A stretch of DNA of 64,000 bases from Agrococcus sp. KRD186 (GTDB lineage Bacteria > Actinomycetota > Actinomycetes > Actinomycetales > Microbacteriaceae), in NCBI RefSeq assembly GCF_017168255.1, contig NZ_JABFAP010000001.1:817235-881234 (forward strand), in the 5' to 3' direction. This document shows positions 16,876 through 25,045 of the stretch, piece by piece. A program made the translations under genes and the position numbers. Position 1 is the stretch's first letter; each line of letters opens with the position of its first letter. The notes under the pieces are model-generated. The model saw nothing but the letters and a program-made list of their open reading frames with translations, had not been told where the DNA came from and did no database searches.

Positions 16876-17640
16876 GTGATTGCGCATGAAGAGCCGCTCT
16901 CAGGTGGCAACGCCACCGATGGTGTGGTGCGGGTGGGCGCGACGGTGCGGAAGCCATCGACGGCATCGACGCCTGCAGTCCTCGAGTACATGCAGGCGCT
17001 TCGCGACGCCGGGATCGACGTCCCGCAGCCCCTCGGACTCGACGAGCGAGGTCGACAGGTAACCGAGTTCGTGCCCGGCGCGATCGCGCTTGATCGTGCA
17101 CCGCTCACGGAGGCCGAGCTGGTGCGGGTCGGCGGGCTGGTGCGCCGCATTCACGATGCATCAGCCGCGCTGCGCTTGCGGCGTCAACTCGGCCGGGCGC
17201 TGATTCCGGCACCCACTGCTGCCGACCTGATCTGCCACAACGATCTCGCGCCGTGGAATCTCGTCGTGGGCGACAGGTGGGTGTTCATCGACTGGGATGG
17301 GGCGGCGCTCAGCACTCGACTGTGGGATCTCGCCTACGCGGCGCAAGCGTTCACACTCAGCGACGTTTCGGCCGATCCGACGCACTCGGCACGACAGCTG
17401 GCCGCGTTCGTCGAGGGCTACGGGGCCGACGAGGATCTGCGCGCGTCACTTGCCGCGGCTCTGGCCGAGCGAGCAGCGGCGATGTACGAGCATCTGCAGT
17501 CGGCGAGCATCGGTGGGTGGGAGCCGTGGGCGAGCATGTTCCGCGATGGACACGGGGTGCACTGGGCGGCAGCAGCAGGGTATGCACGCGACCACCGCCG
17601 GGTGTGGGAGTCCGCCCTCCAGTCGCACAGCGGCCGCTGA
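16876..17640 (+). CDS. APH-type aminoglycoside/choline kinase family protein
   Basis: A 254-residue small-molecule kinase. The catalytic loop LICHNDLAPWNLVV (Brenner motif, with Asp and Asn) and the metal-binding FIDWDGAAL are intact; the N-lobe ends in VTEFVPGAIALD. Such proteins phosphorylate aminoglycosides, macrolides or other hydroxylated compounds; nothing here fixes the substrate. It starts at GTG 16,876, 31 bases after a 37-bp site, and ends about 100 bases before the next, so it looks like the only cargo of its unit. Confidence 0.78.
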   Translation: MIAHEEPLSGGNATDGVVRVGATVRKPSTASTPAVLEYMQALRDAGIDVPQPLGLDERGRQVTEFVPGAIALDRAPLTEAELVRVGGLVRRIHDASAALRLRRQLGRALIPAPTAADLICHNDLAPWNLVVGDRWVFIDWDGAALSTRLWDLAYAAQAFTLSDVSADPTHSARQLAAFVEGYGADEDLRASLAAALAERAAAMYEHLQSASIGGWEPWASMFRDGHGVHWAAAAGYARDHRRVWESALQSHSGR

Positions 17641-17741
17641 GACGCGGGCGGGCGAAACCGCCGGTCTGGCATCGGTTTCCGGCGAGTCTGCGTCAGGCAC
17701 GGGGAGCGAGGCCAATGGGGCGTGAGCGCTTCATCCCTCTT

Positions 17742-17765
17742 TCGACTGAATACCGGGGATATCAA
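17742..17765. repeat. 37-bp palindromic site, left part (split by IS256)
   Basis: The first 24 bases of a third site copy, with CCGGGGATATCAA at its end. Its remaining 13 bases lie at 19,189-19,201, on the other side of the insertion sequence. Rejoined, they give a 37-bp site like those at 15,146, 16,808 and 19,926. Confidence 0.75.
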
Positions 17766-19179
17766 GTAGTGCCCCATAGAGTGGTGTAGCCCGCTCGGTG
17801 GCCGCCCCGTCTTGGACGTGGGCGCGGTCACCGTGGTGGTCCTTCGAGGAATCTCCTACAACCCACTCGAAAGGACATCTCACGATGACCGCTCCTCATA
17901 TTGTCGACCCTTCCGGCCTCCTGGTCGAGGCCCTGACCGACGCGTCGCCAGATCTGATGCGCAACCTGCTGCAGACGATGATCAACGCGCTGCTCTCCGC
18001 CGACGCGGACGCCGTCGTCGGCGCCGAATGGGGCAAGCCCAGCCCCGACCGGATCGCGCAGCGCAACGGCTACCGTAGCCGTGAGCTGGACACCCGTGTC
18101 GGCACGATCGACGTCGCGATCCCGAAGCTGCGGCAGGGCACCTACTTCCCCGACTGGCTGCTCGAGCGCCGCAAGCGGGCCGAGACGGCGCTGATCACGG
18201 TGGTCGCCGACTGCTACCTCGCCGGCGTCTCCACCCGCCGGATGGACAAGCTCGTCAAGACGCTCGGCATCCACTCGCTGTCGAAGTCGCAGGTCTCCCG
18301 CATGGCGGCGGACCTCGACGAGCAGGTCGAGCAGTTCCGCCACCGGCCGCTGGATGAGGCCGGCCCGTTCACGTTCGTCGCCGCGGACGCGCTAACGATG
18401 AAGGTCCGCGAGGGCGGCCGAGTCATCAACGCGGTCGTGCTGGTCGCGACCGGCGTCAACGCCGACGGGCGCCGCGAGGTGCTGGGCATGCGCGTGGCCA
18501 CCAGCGAGACCGGGCCGGCCTGGAACAGCTTGTTCGCCGACCTCGTCGCCCGTGGCCTGTCCGGCGTGCGCCTGGTCACCTCCGACGCCCACCAAGGGCT
18601 CGTGGAGGCGATCGCCGCGAACCTGCCCGGCGCGGCCTGGCAGCGCTGCCGCACGCACTACTCCGCGAACCTCAAGTCCGTCACGCCCAAGAGCCTCTGG
18701 CCAGCCGTGAAGGCGATGCTCCACTCCGTCTACGACCAGCCCGACGCGGCCGCCGTGCACGCCCAGTTCGAGCGGCTGCTGGACTACGTCGAGGGCAAGC
18801 TGCCCGACGCGTTCGAGCACCTGGATGCCGCCCGCGCCGACATCCTCGCCTTCACCGACTTCCCCGTCGGCCTCTGGCAGCAGGTCTGGTCGAACAACCC
18901 GAACGAACGCCTCAACCGCGAGATCCGCCGCCGCACCGACTCCGTCGGCATCTTCCCCAACCGCGACGCGATCACCCGCCTGGTCGGCGCCGTCCTGGCC
19001 GAGCAGACCGACGAATGGGCCGAAGGACGCCGCTACCTCGGCCTCGAGATCCTCGCCAAGAGCCGCCTCACCCTCGTCCCCGACACCGGAAGCCAGGTGA
19101 CCACCGACACCGCCCTCCAACTCTCCGCCTAACCAACAGAACGAAGGACCACCGCTACACCACTACCTGGGACTTGACC
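17766..19179 (+). mobile_element. IS256-family insertion sequence with 9-bp target duplication
   Basis: A 1,414-bp element. Both flanks carry GGATATCAA (17,757-17,765 and 19,180-19,188), fitting the 8-9-bp duplication of this family. The ends are imperfect inverted repeats sharing GTGGTGTAGC: the left reads GTAGTGCCCCATAGA then that word, and the right, inverted, reads GGTCAAGTCCCAGGTA then the same. The clear duplication and intact transposase suggest recent insertion. Confidence 0.85.
17885..19132 (+). CDS. IS256-family transposase (mutator type)
   Basis: A 415-residue DDE transposase. Typical features are [57 protein letters not shown], a first Asp in [15 protein letters not shown], a second in [14 protein letters not shown] and the C-terminal [19 protein letters not shown] with the acidic Glu. 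The frame is intact, so it may be active. ATG 17,885 follows GAAAGGA. It is the only gene between the inverted repeats. Confidence 0.93.
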   Translation: MTAPHIVDPSGLLVEALTDASPDLMRNLLQTMINALLSADADAVVGAEWGKPSPDRIAQRNGYRSRELDTRVGTIDVAIPKLRQGTYFPDWLLERRKRAETALITVVADCYLAGVSTRRMDKLVKTLGIHSLSKSQVSRMAADLDEQVEQFRHRPLDEAGPFTFVAADALTMKVREGGRVINAVVLVATGVNADGRREVLGMRVATSETGPAWNSLFADLVARGLSGVRLVTSDAHQGLVEAIAANLPGAAWQRCRTHYSANLKSVTPKSLWPAVKAMLHSVYDQPDAAAVHAQFERLLDYVEGKLPDAFEHLDAARADILAFTDFPVGLWQQVWSNNPNERLNREIRRRTDSVGIFPNRDAITRLVGAVLAEQTDEWAEGRRYLGLEILAKSRLTLVPDTGSQVTTDTALQLSA

Positions 19180-19188
19180 GGATATCAA

Positions 19189-19201
19189 CGTAGGGCGTAA
19201 G
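19189..19201. repeat. 37-bp palindromic site, right part (split by IS256)
   Basis: The last 13 bases (CGTAGGGCGTAAG) of the third site copy, after the right-hand target duplication of the IS256 element. They match CGTACGTCGTGAG and related ends of the intact copies. Confidence 0.65.
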
Positions 19202-19347
19202 CCCGGTTCAGCCTGTGCCGACCCACCAGCACATCGAAGAGGTGGCCCGGCGTAGCACGAGGCGTCACCGTCCCCAGGTGATACTTCGACCGGACACGGG
19301 GTCTCTGTCTGCACGGGACGTATCCGGGGAACCAGCAGACTGGTCGA

Positions 19348-19893
19348 ATGCATCAGAGTGTCCCGCTAAACGTGCCCACCATTCGCAGTGATCGGATCGT
19401 TCTTCGAGCGTTCGCCGAGAGTGATGTCGATGCTGTGATCGACGCTTCTTCCGACCCGTTCATCCCGAAGATCACTTCGGTGCCGGAGCGCGCTGACGTT
19501 GCGTCGGCTCTGGCGTTCGTTGCTCGCCAGCACGAGCGTGCGGTGTCCGGAGCCGGCTACTCATTTGCTGTCGAAGTCGATTCCATGTGTGTCGGACAGA
19601 TTGGACTCTGGCTTCGGGACGTCGACCAAGGGCGCGCGACCATCGGCTACTGGATTCGGCCTGCAAGTCGTCGTCGAGGCTTTGCAGCAGCCGCGCTGGC
19701 AGTCGTCACGAAGTGGGGTTTCGAAACGGTTGGGGTGGACCGTCTTCAGCTCTACGTAGAGCCTTGGAACGTCGGCTCATGGCGAGCAGCCGAGCGGGTC
19801 GGGTATAAGCGCGAAGGGTTGCTCCAATCGTGGGAACGCGTCGGCGAGGAGCGCCGCGACATGTTCATGTACGGACTGACGCCGAGAACATGA
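19348..19893 (+). CDS. RimJ/RimL-type GNAT acetyltransferase
   Basis: A 181-residue GNAT: TIRSDRIVLRAFAESDVDAV at the start, GQIGLWLRDVDQGRATIGYW, the acetyl-CoA loop RPASRRRGFAAAALAVVTKW and the C-terminal NVGSWRAAERVGYKREGLLQ. This subfamily acetylates protein N-termini or small molecules, including some antibiotics. It is the single gene between two 37-bp sites and its stop codon begins the 40-bp repeat, so it looks like a mobile cargo gene. A few codons are rarer than in flanking backbone genes. Confidence 0.85.
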   Translation: MHQSVPLNVPTIRSDRIVLRAFAESDVDAVIDASSDPFIPKITSVPERADVASALAFVARQHERAVSGAGYSFAVEVDSMCVGQIGLWLRDVDQGRATIGYWIRPASRRRGFAAAALAVVTKWGFETVGVDRLQLYVEPWNVGSWRAAERVGYKREGLLQSWERVGEERRDMFMYGLTPRT

Positions 19894-19930
19894 GACCAAC
19901 CGTGCGAGTGGGGGTACTGCCCACCTTGAC
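19891..19930. repeat. 40-bp repeat, copy 1
   Basis: Matches 29,495-29,534 at 38 of 40 positions in the same orientation. It begins at the stop of the GNAT gene and runs into the palindromic site at 19,926. It contains GTGGG/CCCAC arms that could fold. The second copy ends where the dif-like site begins. Confidence 0.85.
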
Positions 19931-19962
19931 TGGATATCGGGGATATCAACGCAGGTCGTGAA
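19926..19962. repeat. 37-bp palindromic site, fourth copy
   Basis: Reads TTGACTGGATATC, GGG, GATATCAACG and a tail CAGGTCGTGAA. GATATC arms around a short GG core give a Xer- or tyrosine-recombinase-like dyad. Just to its right lies the cut end of the GNAT copy. Confidence 0.82.
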
Positions 19963-19977
19963 GCGGCTCACATCACC

Positions 19978-20157
19978 TCACTGCGCATCTGCGGGCGACG
20001 GTTCGGCCTCGGCGCCGGGCTGCCGGTCGGCGCACTCGGGGTGGAAGTACGTGCTCCAGCAGCGGCCGAAGATGCCATTGTGCCGGTCGACCATCGCGGC
20101 AAACGCGTTCCATGTCTTAACGCTCAGCGGCTCGACCGCGTGGTCGTCTGCCGCCAT
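19978..20157 (-). pseudogene. Truncated second copy of the GNAT at 13,890-14,471
   Basis: Reads MAADDHAVEPLSVKTWNAF and continues to WSTYFHPECADRQPGAE, matching the N-terminal third of the broken GNAT with about 80% identity. Similarity stops shortly before the 37-bp site at 19,926-19,962. The bases upstream of both copies are also related, so this is a diverged segment of the same locus rather than convergence. The remaining reading frame of about 59 codons is unlikely to give an active enzyme. Confidence 0.75.
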
Positions 20158-20235
20158 GAAGTCGAACATTAGGGGAGCAGTGCCGTCGTGGGCGGTCGAT
20201 GCGGCTGCGCGACGTCCTGCACGTAGGCTGACACC

Positions 20236-20766
20236 GTGAGCGTTCAGCGCCAGACCGGAGCGGCCCTCGCCGTGGTCGTGGTTGTGCTCACCGTTGTGAC
20301 CGCCGTGGTCGTGGCACTAATGCAGATGCCGATTCCGCCCGCGCCGTTCGGGTGCGGGAGCCACTTGGGAGACCTCCCCGGGATGTATAGGCGCCTTGCC
20401 GTGCAACTCGTGATCGGGTCGCTCCTGGTGATCGCCGTCACGCTGCTGAGCGAACGACATGCGCGTCGACTCTTCATCGCAGTGCTCGTGGCAAGCATCG
20501 GATGCACCTTGCTCGCTTGGGCCTATTACGCGTTGCTTGCCCAGCTCCGCATTGAGCTGGGTGGGCCGCCCGACTGCGGGGGAGCGTGGAGTCAGCCCTA
20601 TCTGTACGCGCTCTTCTGGTCGTTGCCAGCAGCTGCGCTCGTGCTCGACGCGGTGACCACTCTCGCGTTGAGATCGCGCTTCCCGCGCGCATACAGCGTC
20701 GGGTGGACATTCGGCAGCATGATCGCGCTCGCGATCGCTCTGTTCTCAGCATCGCCGGCGCTGTGA
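20236..20766 (+). CDS. Four-helix membrane protein, unknown function
   Basis: A 176-residue protein with hydrophobic segments at about 10-30, 57-75, 80-103 and 123-170, so three or four membrane helices. A short outside loop holds FGCGSHLGDLPGMYRR, and another has GGPPDCGGAWSQP, so two Cys residues may pair. It starts at GTG 20,236. It stands alone in orientation beside a run of minus-strand hypothetical genes. I do not recognise the family. Confidence 0.6.
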   Translation: MSVQRQTGAALAVVVVVLTVVTAVVVALMQMPIPPAPFGCGSHLGDLPGMYRRLAVQLVIGSLLVIAVTLLSERHARRLFIAVLVASIGCTLLAWAYYALLAQLRIELGGPPDCGGAWSQPYLYALFWSLPAAALVLDAVTTLALRSRFPRAYSVGWTFGSMIALAIALFSASPAL

Positions 20767-20791
20767 GGTGGCGCGCGCGGAGCGCAGCGTG

Positions 20792-21184
20792 TTAGCGCCA
20801 GTAGTCGAGCTGTATCTCCAGTGCGTCATCGGCGGGCTCGCCATAGAACGAGATCGATCGAGGATCCCACCATGTGCCCGGGTGCCCGCCGCCGGGGGTC
20901 GCCCCGATGGCTTCCGCGAGCGAAGTCGGCGTCATGCCCTCCGGCGGCCGCACCCGAATCTCGAGCCAGCATCCTCCGGAAGCGCATGCCCGCTGCTCGG
21001 AGAGCACGGCGCTTCCCATGGGGAGCTGCAATGCAGAGACCGGTGGCAGATCTCCCTCGGTCTTGCCGATCTCCAGCGCCGTCAGTCGCACGAGGTAGAG
21101 CAGCGCGAGAGCGAGCACGATCGACGCTGCGACGACGATGATCCGCCGACGGCCGGGCGTCGTTGGTGCAACCGATTCGGGCAT
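20792..21184 (-). CDS. Exported single-helix protein with LP...C...CW motif
   Basis: A 130-residue protein: a short basic N-terminus, one membrane helix at about residues 15-35 and an outer domain. The outer domain has LPMGSAVLSEQRACASGGCW and EIRVRPPEG, closely resembling the LPEDTRVV...GC...CW segment of the protein at 21,684-22,190. The two Cys in this segment probably form a disulfide. I chose ATG 21,184 (MPESVAPTT) over a longer start at 21,274 because the signal-like start fits. Unknown function. Confidence 0.6.
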   Translation of the reverse strand: MPESVAPTTPGRRRIIVVAASIVLALALLYLVRLTALEIGKTEGDLPPVSALQLPMGSAVLSEQRACASGGCWLEIRVRPPEGMTPTSLAEAIGATPGGGHPGTWWDPRSISFYGEPADDALEIQLDYWR

Positions 21185-21361
21185 GACCGAATGATACGGA
21201 CCTTGGCGAGGAGCAGTGGCGCGAGGGGGCATATCAGCCGAGGCGCCCACCTTGGCGAACGCCAGCACCGCCACCGCGTTCCGTTCGGTGAAGGAGTGGG
21301 ACGAGTGGTGCTGAGCAGCATCGGGCTAGCAGAGCTCGTCAGGTGAGCGTCTTGTTGGCGG

Positions 21362-21584
21362 CTACCGGGCGGCGGGGCGATTCCTAGCGAGGATGAGCGC
21401 AGACACGAACACGACAACCGCGAGTGTCACGAACATTGCCACCATCATGATGGTTGCGTCGGCGGAGAGCGTTGCGCAGCCCACCGAGGTGTCCTCGTAA
21501 TCGCAACTGCGCCACGGTTGGAAGGAAGTAGATGACGGTCATGATCGCCCCAACGAGTGCGACGAGCGCACTCCCGGCTACCAA
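21362..21584 (-). pseudogene. Small two-helix membrane protein, possibly frameshifted
   Basis: Two hydrophobic segments lie in different frames: VAGSALVALVGAIMTVIYFL first, and then, one base shift later, a region with CDYEDTSVGCATLSAD and VAMFVTLAVVVFVSALILAR, ending at 21,362. Joined near 21,525 they would make a protein of about 75 residues with two helices and a Cys-containing loop. No good start codon is seen (TTG at 21,584). It may be decayed or affected by a base error. Confidence 0.35.
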
Positions 21585-21683
21585 CCATCCGCGCGCCTTC
21601 TGGTTTATTCGCCGTTGAGTCTGGTCACGTGATGAGCCCGCCGCCGATGACGGACATAGAGAGGCGGTGATTTTCGTGTGCGT

Positions 21684-22190
21684 TCAGATGAGGTCGTGGG
21701 CCACCTGAACGAGCAGCCAGGAATGGCCGTCGACATCGTGGACGAGCGCAATGCCCCGCCACGTGTTGGAGCCGCAATCGAATCGTTGGTCCTCGAGCAC
21801 GTAGTCGCCTTGTTCGACCGTGGATTGGAACCCACCTACCGGGCATGGGCCGCTGCTGCTGGAGTAGCGTGGCGCGATCTCGTCGAGGTGCGGATTGGGG
21901 ACCTGGAGGCGAGCCCAGCATCGCGAGACGACGCTGCAGCCCGAGTCCACGACTCTGGTGTCTTCGGGCAGGGTGAGCTCGGCAGATTCCTCGACGTAGG
22001 CCCTGGAGAGTTCGATGCAGGGTGCGTTGGTGCCGAGCAGGCACCGCCCCTGCTCTGCGCCTGGGAACAGCAGTTGCCGCCCGCCGAAGTAGAGGATCGC
22101 GGCGACGGCGGCGAGCACCAACACCGCGAGCACGGCCAATCGCCAGGCTCTCCCTCGGGATCTTCGGCTTCCCCTCGCCGCTGTGATCAC
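21684..22190 (-). CDS. Exported single-helix protein, paralogue of 20,792-21,184
   Basis: A 168-residue protein: basic start, a membrane helix at about 17-36, then an outer domain with several Cys (GRCLLGTNAPCIEL; LPEDTRVVDSGCSVVSRCW; CPVGGFQ; DCGSNTWRG). The LPEDTRVV...GC...CW stretch resembles the same stretch in the neighbouring protein, suggesting a small exported family. GTG 22,190 follows AAAGGAG. Likely a cell-surface protein of unknown role. The disulfide pattern is inferred. Confidence 0.65.
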   Translation of the reverse strand: MITAARGSRRSRGRAWRLAVLAVLVLAAVAAILYFGGRQLLFPGAEQGRCLLGTNAPCIELSRAYVEESAELTLPEDTRVVDSGCSVVSRCWARLQVPNPHLDEIAPRYSSSSGPCPVGGFQSTVEQGDYVLEDQRFDCGSNTWRGIALVHDVDGHSWLLVQVAHDLI

Positions 22191-22468
22191 CCGGGCTCCT
22201 TTCGAGACAGGCGGTGCGCCAAGGGTAGCGGGCTGTAGTGCGTCGAGAGCGACGCGATGTGGTTGACGAGTGCCTTGGCAAGGGCGCGCAGCTCGCTCAC
22301 TTCGAAGTCATCGAGCAGGGTCAACGGTGTGTCTCCGAGAACCTGCAAGATAGCGGTTCGCTCGGAGTTGAAGAGCGGGTGATCTGTCGTATTGCCGAGC
22401 CGCCGGGTGCCCGCAAGCCGATGGCTCACCGGGGGTGGAGCACGAGCGGGCAGTCCGACTTCGCTCAC
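22187..22468 (-). CDS. Short hypothetical frame, perhaps a truncated gene
   Basis: A 93-residue frame whose TGA overlaps the GTG of the next gene. The second half (ERTAILQVLGDTPLTLLDDF and SELRALAKALVNHIASLS) looks like real helical coding sequence. The first 20-25 residues overlap a transposase remnant on the other strand and do not look natural. It may be the tail of a gene cut by the insertion. Confidence 0.35.
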   Translation of the reverse strand: MSEVGLPARAPPPVSHRLAGTRRLGNTTDHPLFNSERTAILQVLGDTPLTLLDDFEVSELRALAKALVNHIASLSTHYSPLPLAHRLSRKEPG

Positions 22469-22566
22469 TCGGGGCGCCCAACGGCCGGGACGTGGAACTC
22501 CTTAATTGGCTCGACGGCCACTCCCGGCTGCTCCTGTCGTGCACCGCCCACGTACCCGTCACGGCG
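22437..22566 (+). pseudogene. IS481-type transposase remnant
   Basis: Two adjoining frames give QSDFAH and then APNGRDVELLNWLDGHSRLL followed by SCTAHVPVTA, matching the first catalytic-Asp region of IS481-like DDE transposases. Nothing of the start or the rest of the gene is seen. It is an old fragment with a frameshift near 22,470. Confidence 0.6.
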
Positions 22567-22674
22567 CGATCCTGGGTGCCGGCGGTCGCCTCGGGAGGAG
22601 GGGCTTGCAGCGCATGGTGACGATCGTGCCAGCGTCCGACCGTGCTGGCCTTCGACACGGTCGATGGGATCAAG

Positions 22675-23385
22675 TCAGTCGCCGCAGTCGAAGCGGACGG
22701 GCGCGAGCTGGGGCGTGATCTGGGCCTCGGTATCGCTGCGAAGCCGCCCGACCTCGCCATCCCACGTCACTTCGATCTCATGGGCTCCCTGGTCGGAGTA
22801 GCTCTCCCGGATGACCCACTCGACACGGTCCGAGCCGGGGCGGACCAGACCATAGGACCGATTGAGGCCCTGAAAGCCCGCGCCGTGCGCACCCACAACG
22901 ACCCGGCAGCCATCAGCGCTCATCTGATCCAGCACGCGGAAACTCTCCTGCGCTACCCACACGCCGAAGTACGCCCCTACGGCGGAAAGTACCACTGCGC
23001 CAAGTGCAAGCGGGCTGACGACGCGCATGGCGATGACGCTTCGCCTGCCTTGACCCCACGGCCCAAGAAGAGGGGCGACGAGTATCGCAAGCACGCCCAG
23101 CGCTAGGCACCAGCCGGCCGGGCCTCGAAGGCTTGGCACCCAGTCACCGACGACGATGGTGACGGATCCTAGGGCTTCTCTGCGGAGGAGATCGCCCGGC
23201 CATCCGTGATCAAGCATGATGGGCACGAGCAGTAGCGCGAAGCCGACGACGCGTATGATCCGCGACGCGAGCGGCCAGCGACGCGGATCCGGCGGTTCGG
23301 CCAAGGCTCCGCTGTTGTCCGCACCACTGTCCACGTCGTTGCGGTTCGGCACAGAGCCGCTCGCCGTCGCTTCGTGGGCGCTCAT
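22675..23385 (-). CDS. Hypothetical membrane protein with external domain
   Basis: A 236-residue protein. The cytosolic N-terminus is polar; membrane helices lie at about 42-60, 85-105 and 122-142. The C-terminal 85 residues, with MSADGCRVVVGAHGAGF and EIEVTWDGEVGRLRSD, look like an exported beta domain ending in VRFDCGD. I chose ATG 23,385; a start at 23,430 would add 15 unlikely residues. It belongs to the run of minus-strand uncharacterised membrane proteins in the island. Confidence 0.6.
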   Translation of the reverse strand: MSAHEATASGSVPNRNDVDSGADNSGALAEPPDPRRWPLASRIIRVVGFALLLVPIMLDHGWPGDLLRREALGSVTIVVGDWVPSLRGPAGWCLALGVLAILVAPLLGPWGQGRRSVIAMRVVSPLALGAVVLSAVGAYFGVWVAQESFRVLDQMSADGCRVVVGAHGAGFQGLNRSYGLVRPGSDRVEWVIRESYSDQGAHEIEVTWDGEVGRLRSDTEAQITPQLAPVRFDCGD

Positions 23386-23470
23386 GGCGTTCAACTTCCA
23401 AATGGGGGTTGGTCGTCGACTGCGATGCATCCGCAGACTTCATCGCGCCCAGCCCCACAGCTGGACGACG

Positions 23471-23884
23471 TCAAGGCTGCACCGGAGCGTCAGCGCTCAA
23501 CTGCCGAAGACAGAGCTGAAACGACAGGTCCTCCGAGGTGAGCCCGCGCCATGCCGCTGACTGACGCTCTCGGCTCTCGGTCGGCACTTCGTCCGGGGTC
23601 GCGAGCTGAGCGTTGTGCGGTCCTTCGATGTCGCTCTGAAGAGCCTGCTCCGCCGCCGACCTGGTCTCAGAGTTGGCGCACGCGTCGCCCGGCGCCTGCC
23701 ACGGAGCCGACGTTCCTTGCGGAGGCCCCTCGAGCGCCCCTCCGCGAACACCGCTCGGCGCGGGAGCGCCCTGTATCCAGACCGCGGCGGCAGCGGCGAC
23801 CGCAATCGCACCACCCGCCGAAACGGTGAGCGCAGCCACGGTCCGGCTCCGGTCGCGGCCGCCCGCCCGCCCTTGTCGTGCCAT
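23471..23884 (-). CDS. Hypothetical exported protein
   Basis: A 137-residue protein with a basic start (MARQGRAGGRDRSR), one Ala-rich membrane helix at about 17-37 and a polar outer part of about 95 residues. Two Cys residues (DACANSE and QLCLRQL) could pair. No family is recognised. It is about 80 bases upstream of, and in the same direction as, the membrane protein gene at 22,675-23,385, so it is probably part of that transcript. Confidence 0.5.
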   Translation of the reverse strand: MARQGRAGGRDRSRTVAALTVSAGGAIAVAAAAAVWIQGAPAPSGVRGGALEGPPQGTSAPWQAPGDACANSETRSAAEQALQSDIEGPHNAQLATPDEVPTESRERQSAAWRGLTSEDLSFQLCLRQLSADAPVQP

Positions 23885-24091
23885 AGCGGCAATCTAGCGA
23901 GTAAGTTGACGTTCTGTCACGAGCGCCGACTCGATCCTGGGAGATCGACTACACTGCCCCCTCCCACGTCCGCTGCAACCGCTCCCGCGGCGATCGCGGC
24001 CCGAGGCCCGCGATCGGCGTCGTCGACGAGGATTGGTACCCGTCCAGCAACAGGGCTGGCTTCGGCGACGCAAGCACGCGAGCGTGGGCCC

Positions 24092-24571
24092 ATGCTCAGC
24101 CTCCAGCGCCCCGCAGCCCTCGCTGCCGCTGCCGCCGCGATCGCGGCGCTCACGGCCTGCTCTCCCGCACCGCAGCCGTCCCCGCAGCCGGAGGTATCCG
24201 AGTTGACGCCGACCCCCGAGGCGACGGTCACCGAGGTAGGGCTTTGGGAGGGCATGACCGCTCACTGCGGAACTGTCGAACCGCTCATGCAGGTGGACCC
24301 CAGCGTAGATCCGCAGGTGAACGGCTATGCCCCCGCCGACCTGCGCGACTCTGGGCCGCGCGAAGCGGCCAGCGGTGAGGTCGAGACCCTCTCGGACGGG
24401 TCCCCTCGCATCTACGTCGTTGCCGAAGGGGACCAGGCAGTGCCCATTGCCCGCCGACTCTGCGCACCGAGCTCCGACTACCTCGCATGGCTCAACGACG
24501 CGGATGACGTCAACGGGCTGACGCTGCAGCCGGGCGACCGCCTCTGGCTCGTCCCCAACGAACCCGCCTAA
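24092..24571 (+). CDS. Lipoprotein with LysM-like C-terminal domain
   Basis: A 159-residue lipoprotein. The signal peptide ends in the lipobox LTAC (Cys near 26) and a Pro/Thr linker follows. The C-terminal 45 residues (YVVAEGDQAVPIARRLCAPS and NGLTLQPGDRLWLVP) have the shape of a LysM peptidoglycan-binding domain. One Cys in that domain and one in AHCGTVEPL may pair. ATG 24,092 places the signal peptide correctly; the upstream open frame is not convincing. Likely bound to the cell wall. Confidence 0.7.
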   Translation: MLSLQRPAALAAAAAAIAALTACSPAPQPSPQPEVSELTPTPEATVTEVGLWEGMTAHCGTVEPLMQVDPSVDPQVNGYAPADLRDSGPREAASGEVETLSDGSPRIYVVAEGDQAVPIARRLCAPSSDYLAWLNDADDVNGLTLQPGDRLWLVPNEPA

Positions 24572-25045
24572 CTGAGCCCACTGCAATGCCCTCGCCCCTC
24601 CGTGCGGGGGCACATCTAGCGTGAGGCACGGAAGGTTGAGCTTGAGGCTGAGGAGGCCGACAGGTTGGCGGGCTTGTTGACCGGCGGGGCGGTACCCAGT
24701 CTCGGGCGCGGGGCAACGAATACCCCTTGGCTGGTGAAAGCGGGCACCACCGACCTCCTGCTACGGATCCCGTACCGGTCCGCTGATCACGCCCCGCGCC
24801 CAATAGCCGATGAGTTCGCTGCGCTCGATCGGGTTCCCGAAGGTGTCGGCACGCACGGATGAAGCGTTGGAGCGGCGCAGGCCTATAGCCATGCCGGCGC
24901 GCCCCGTTTGGGGATCCCTCACTGGGACACCGAACAGCGCCGCACCTGGTCGGCGATTTCCGCGCGGTCGATCATTGCGGGGATTCCCGTAAGACCCGCC
25001 CGGAAAAATGCCCGGTGAAGGGGCCTCAAACGCTACAGTCGCGTC
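24572..25045. other. Gene-poor stretch with decayed coding fragments
   Basis: No intact gene. The plus strand near 24,625-24,780 gives a coding-like ELEAEEADRLAGLLTGGAV, and the minus strand near 24,765-24,860 gives FGNPIERSELIGYWARGVIS. Both lack starts and ends, so they look like remnants. The last 60 bases should hold the resolvase promoter and perhaps its res site. Confidence 0.4.

Noticed and set aside
14993..19962. Classical integron with attC sites
   Set aside because: No IntI-type integrase next to an attI, sites are too short and do not have attC folding arms or 7-bp core GTTRRRY. A Xer-like site fits better.
22238..22801. Plus-strand frame across 22.2-22.8 kb
   Set aside because: Only a short piece matches IS481 transposase, with a frameshift; the rest is opposite a better-supported membrane gene.
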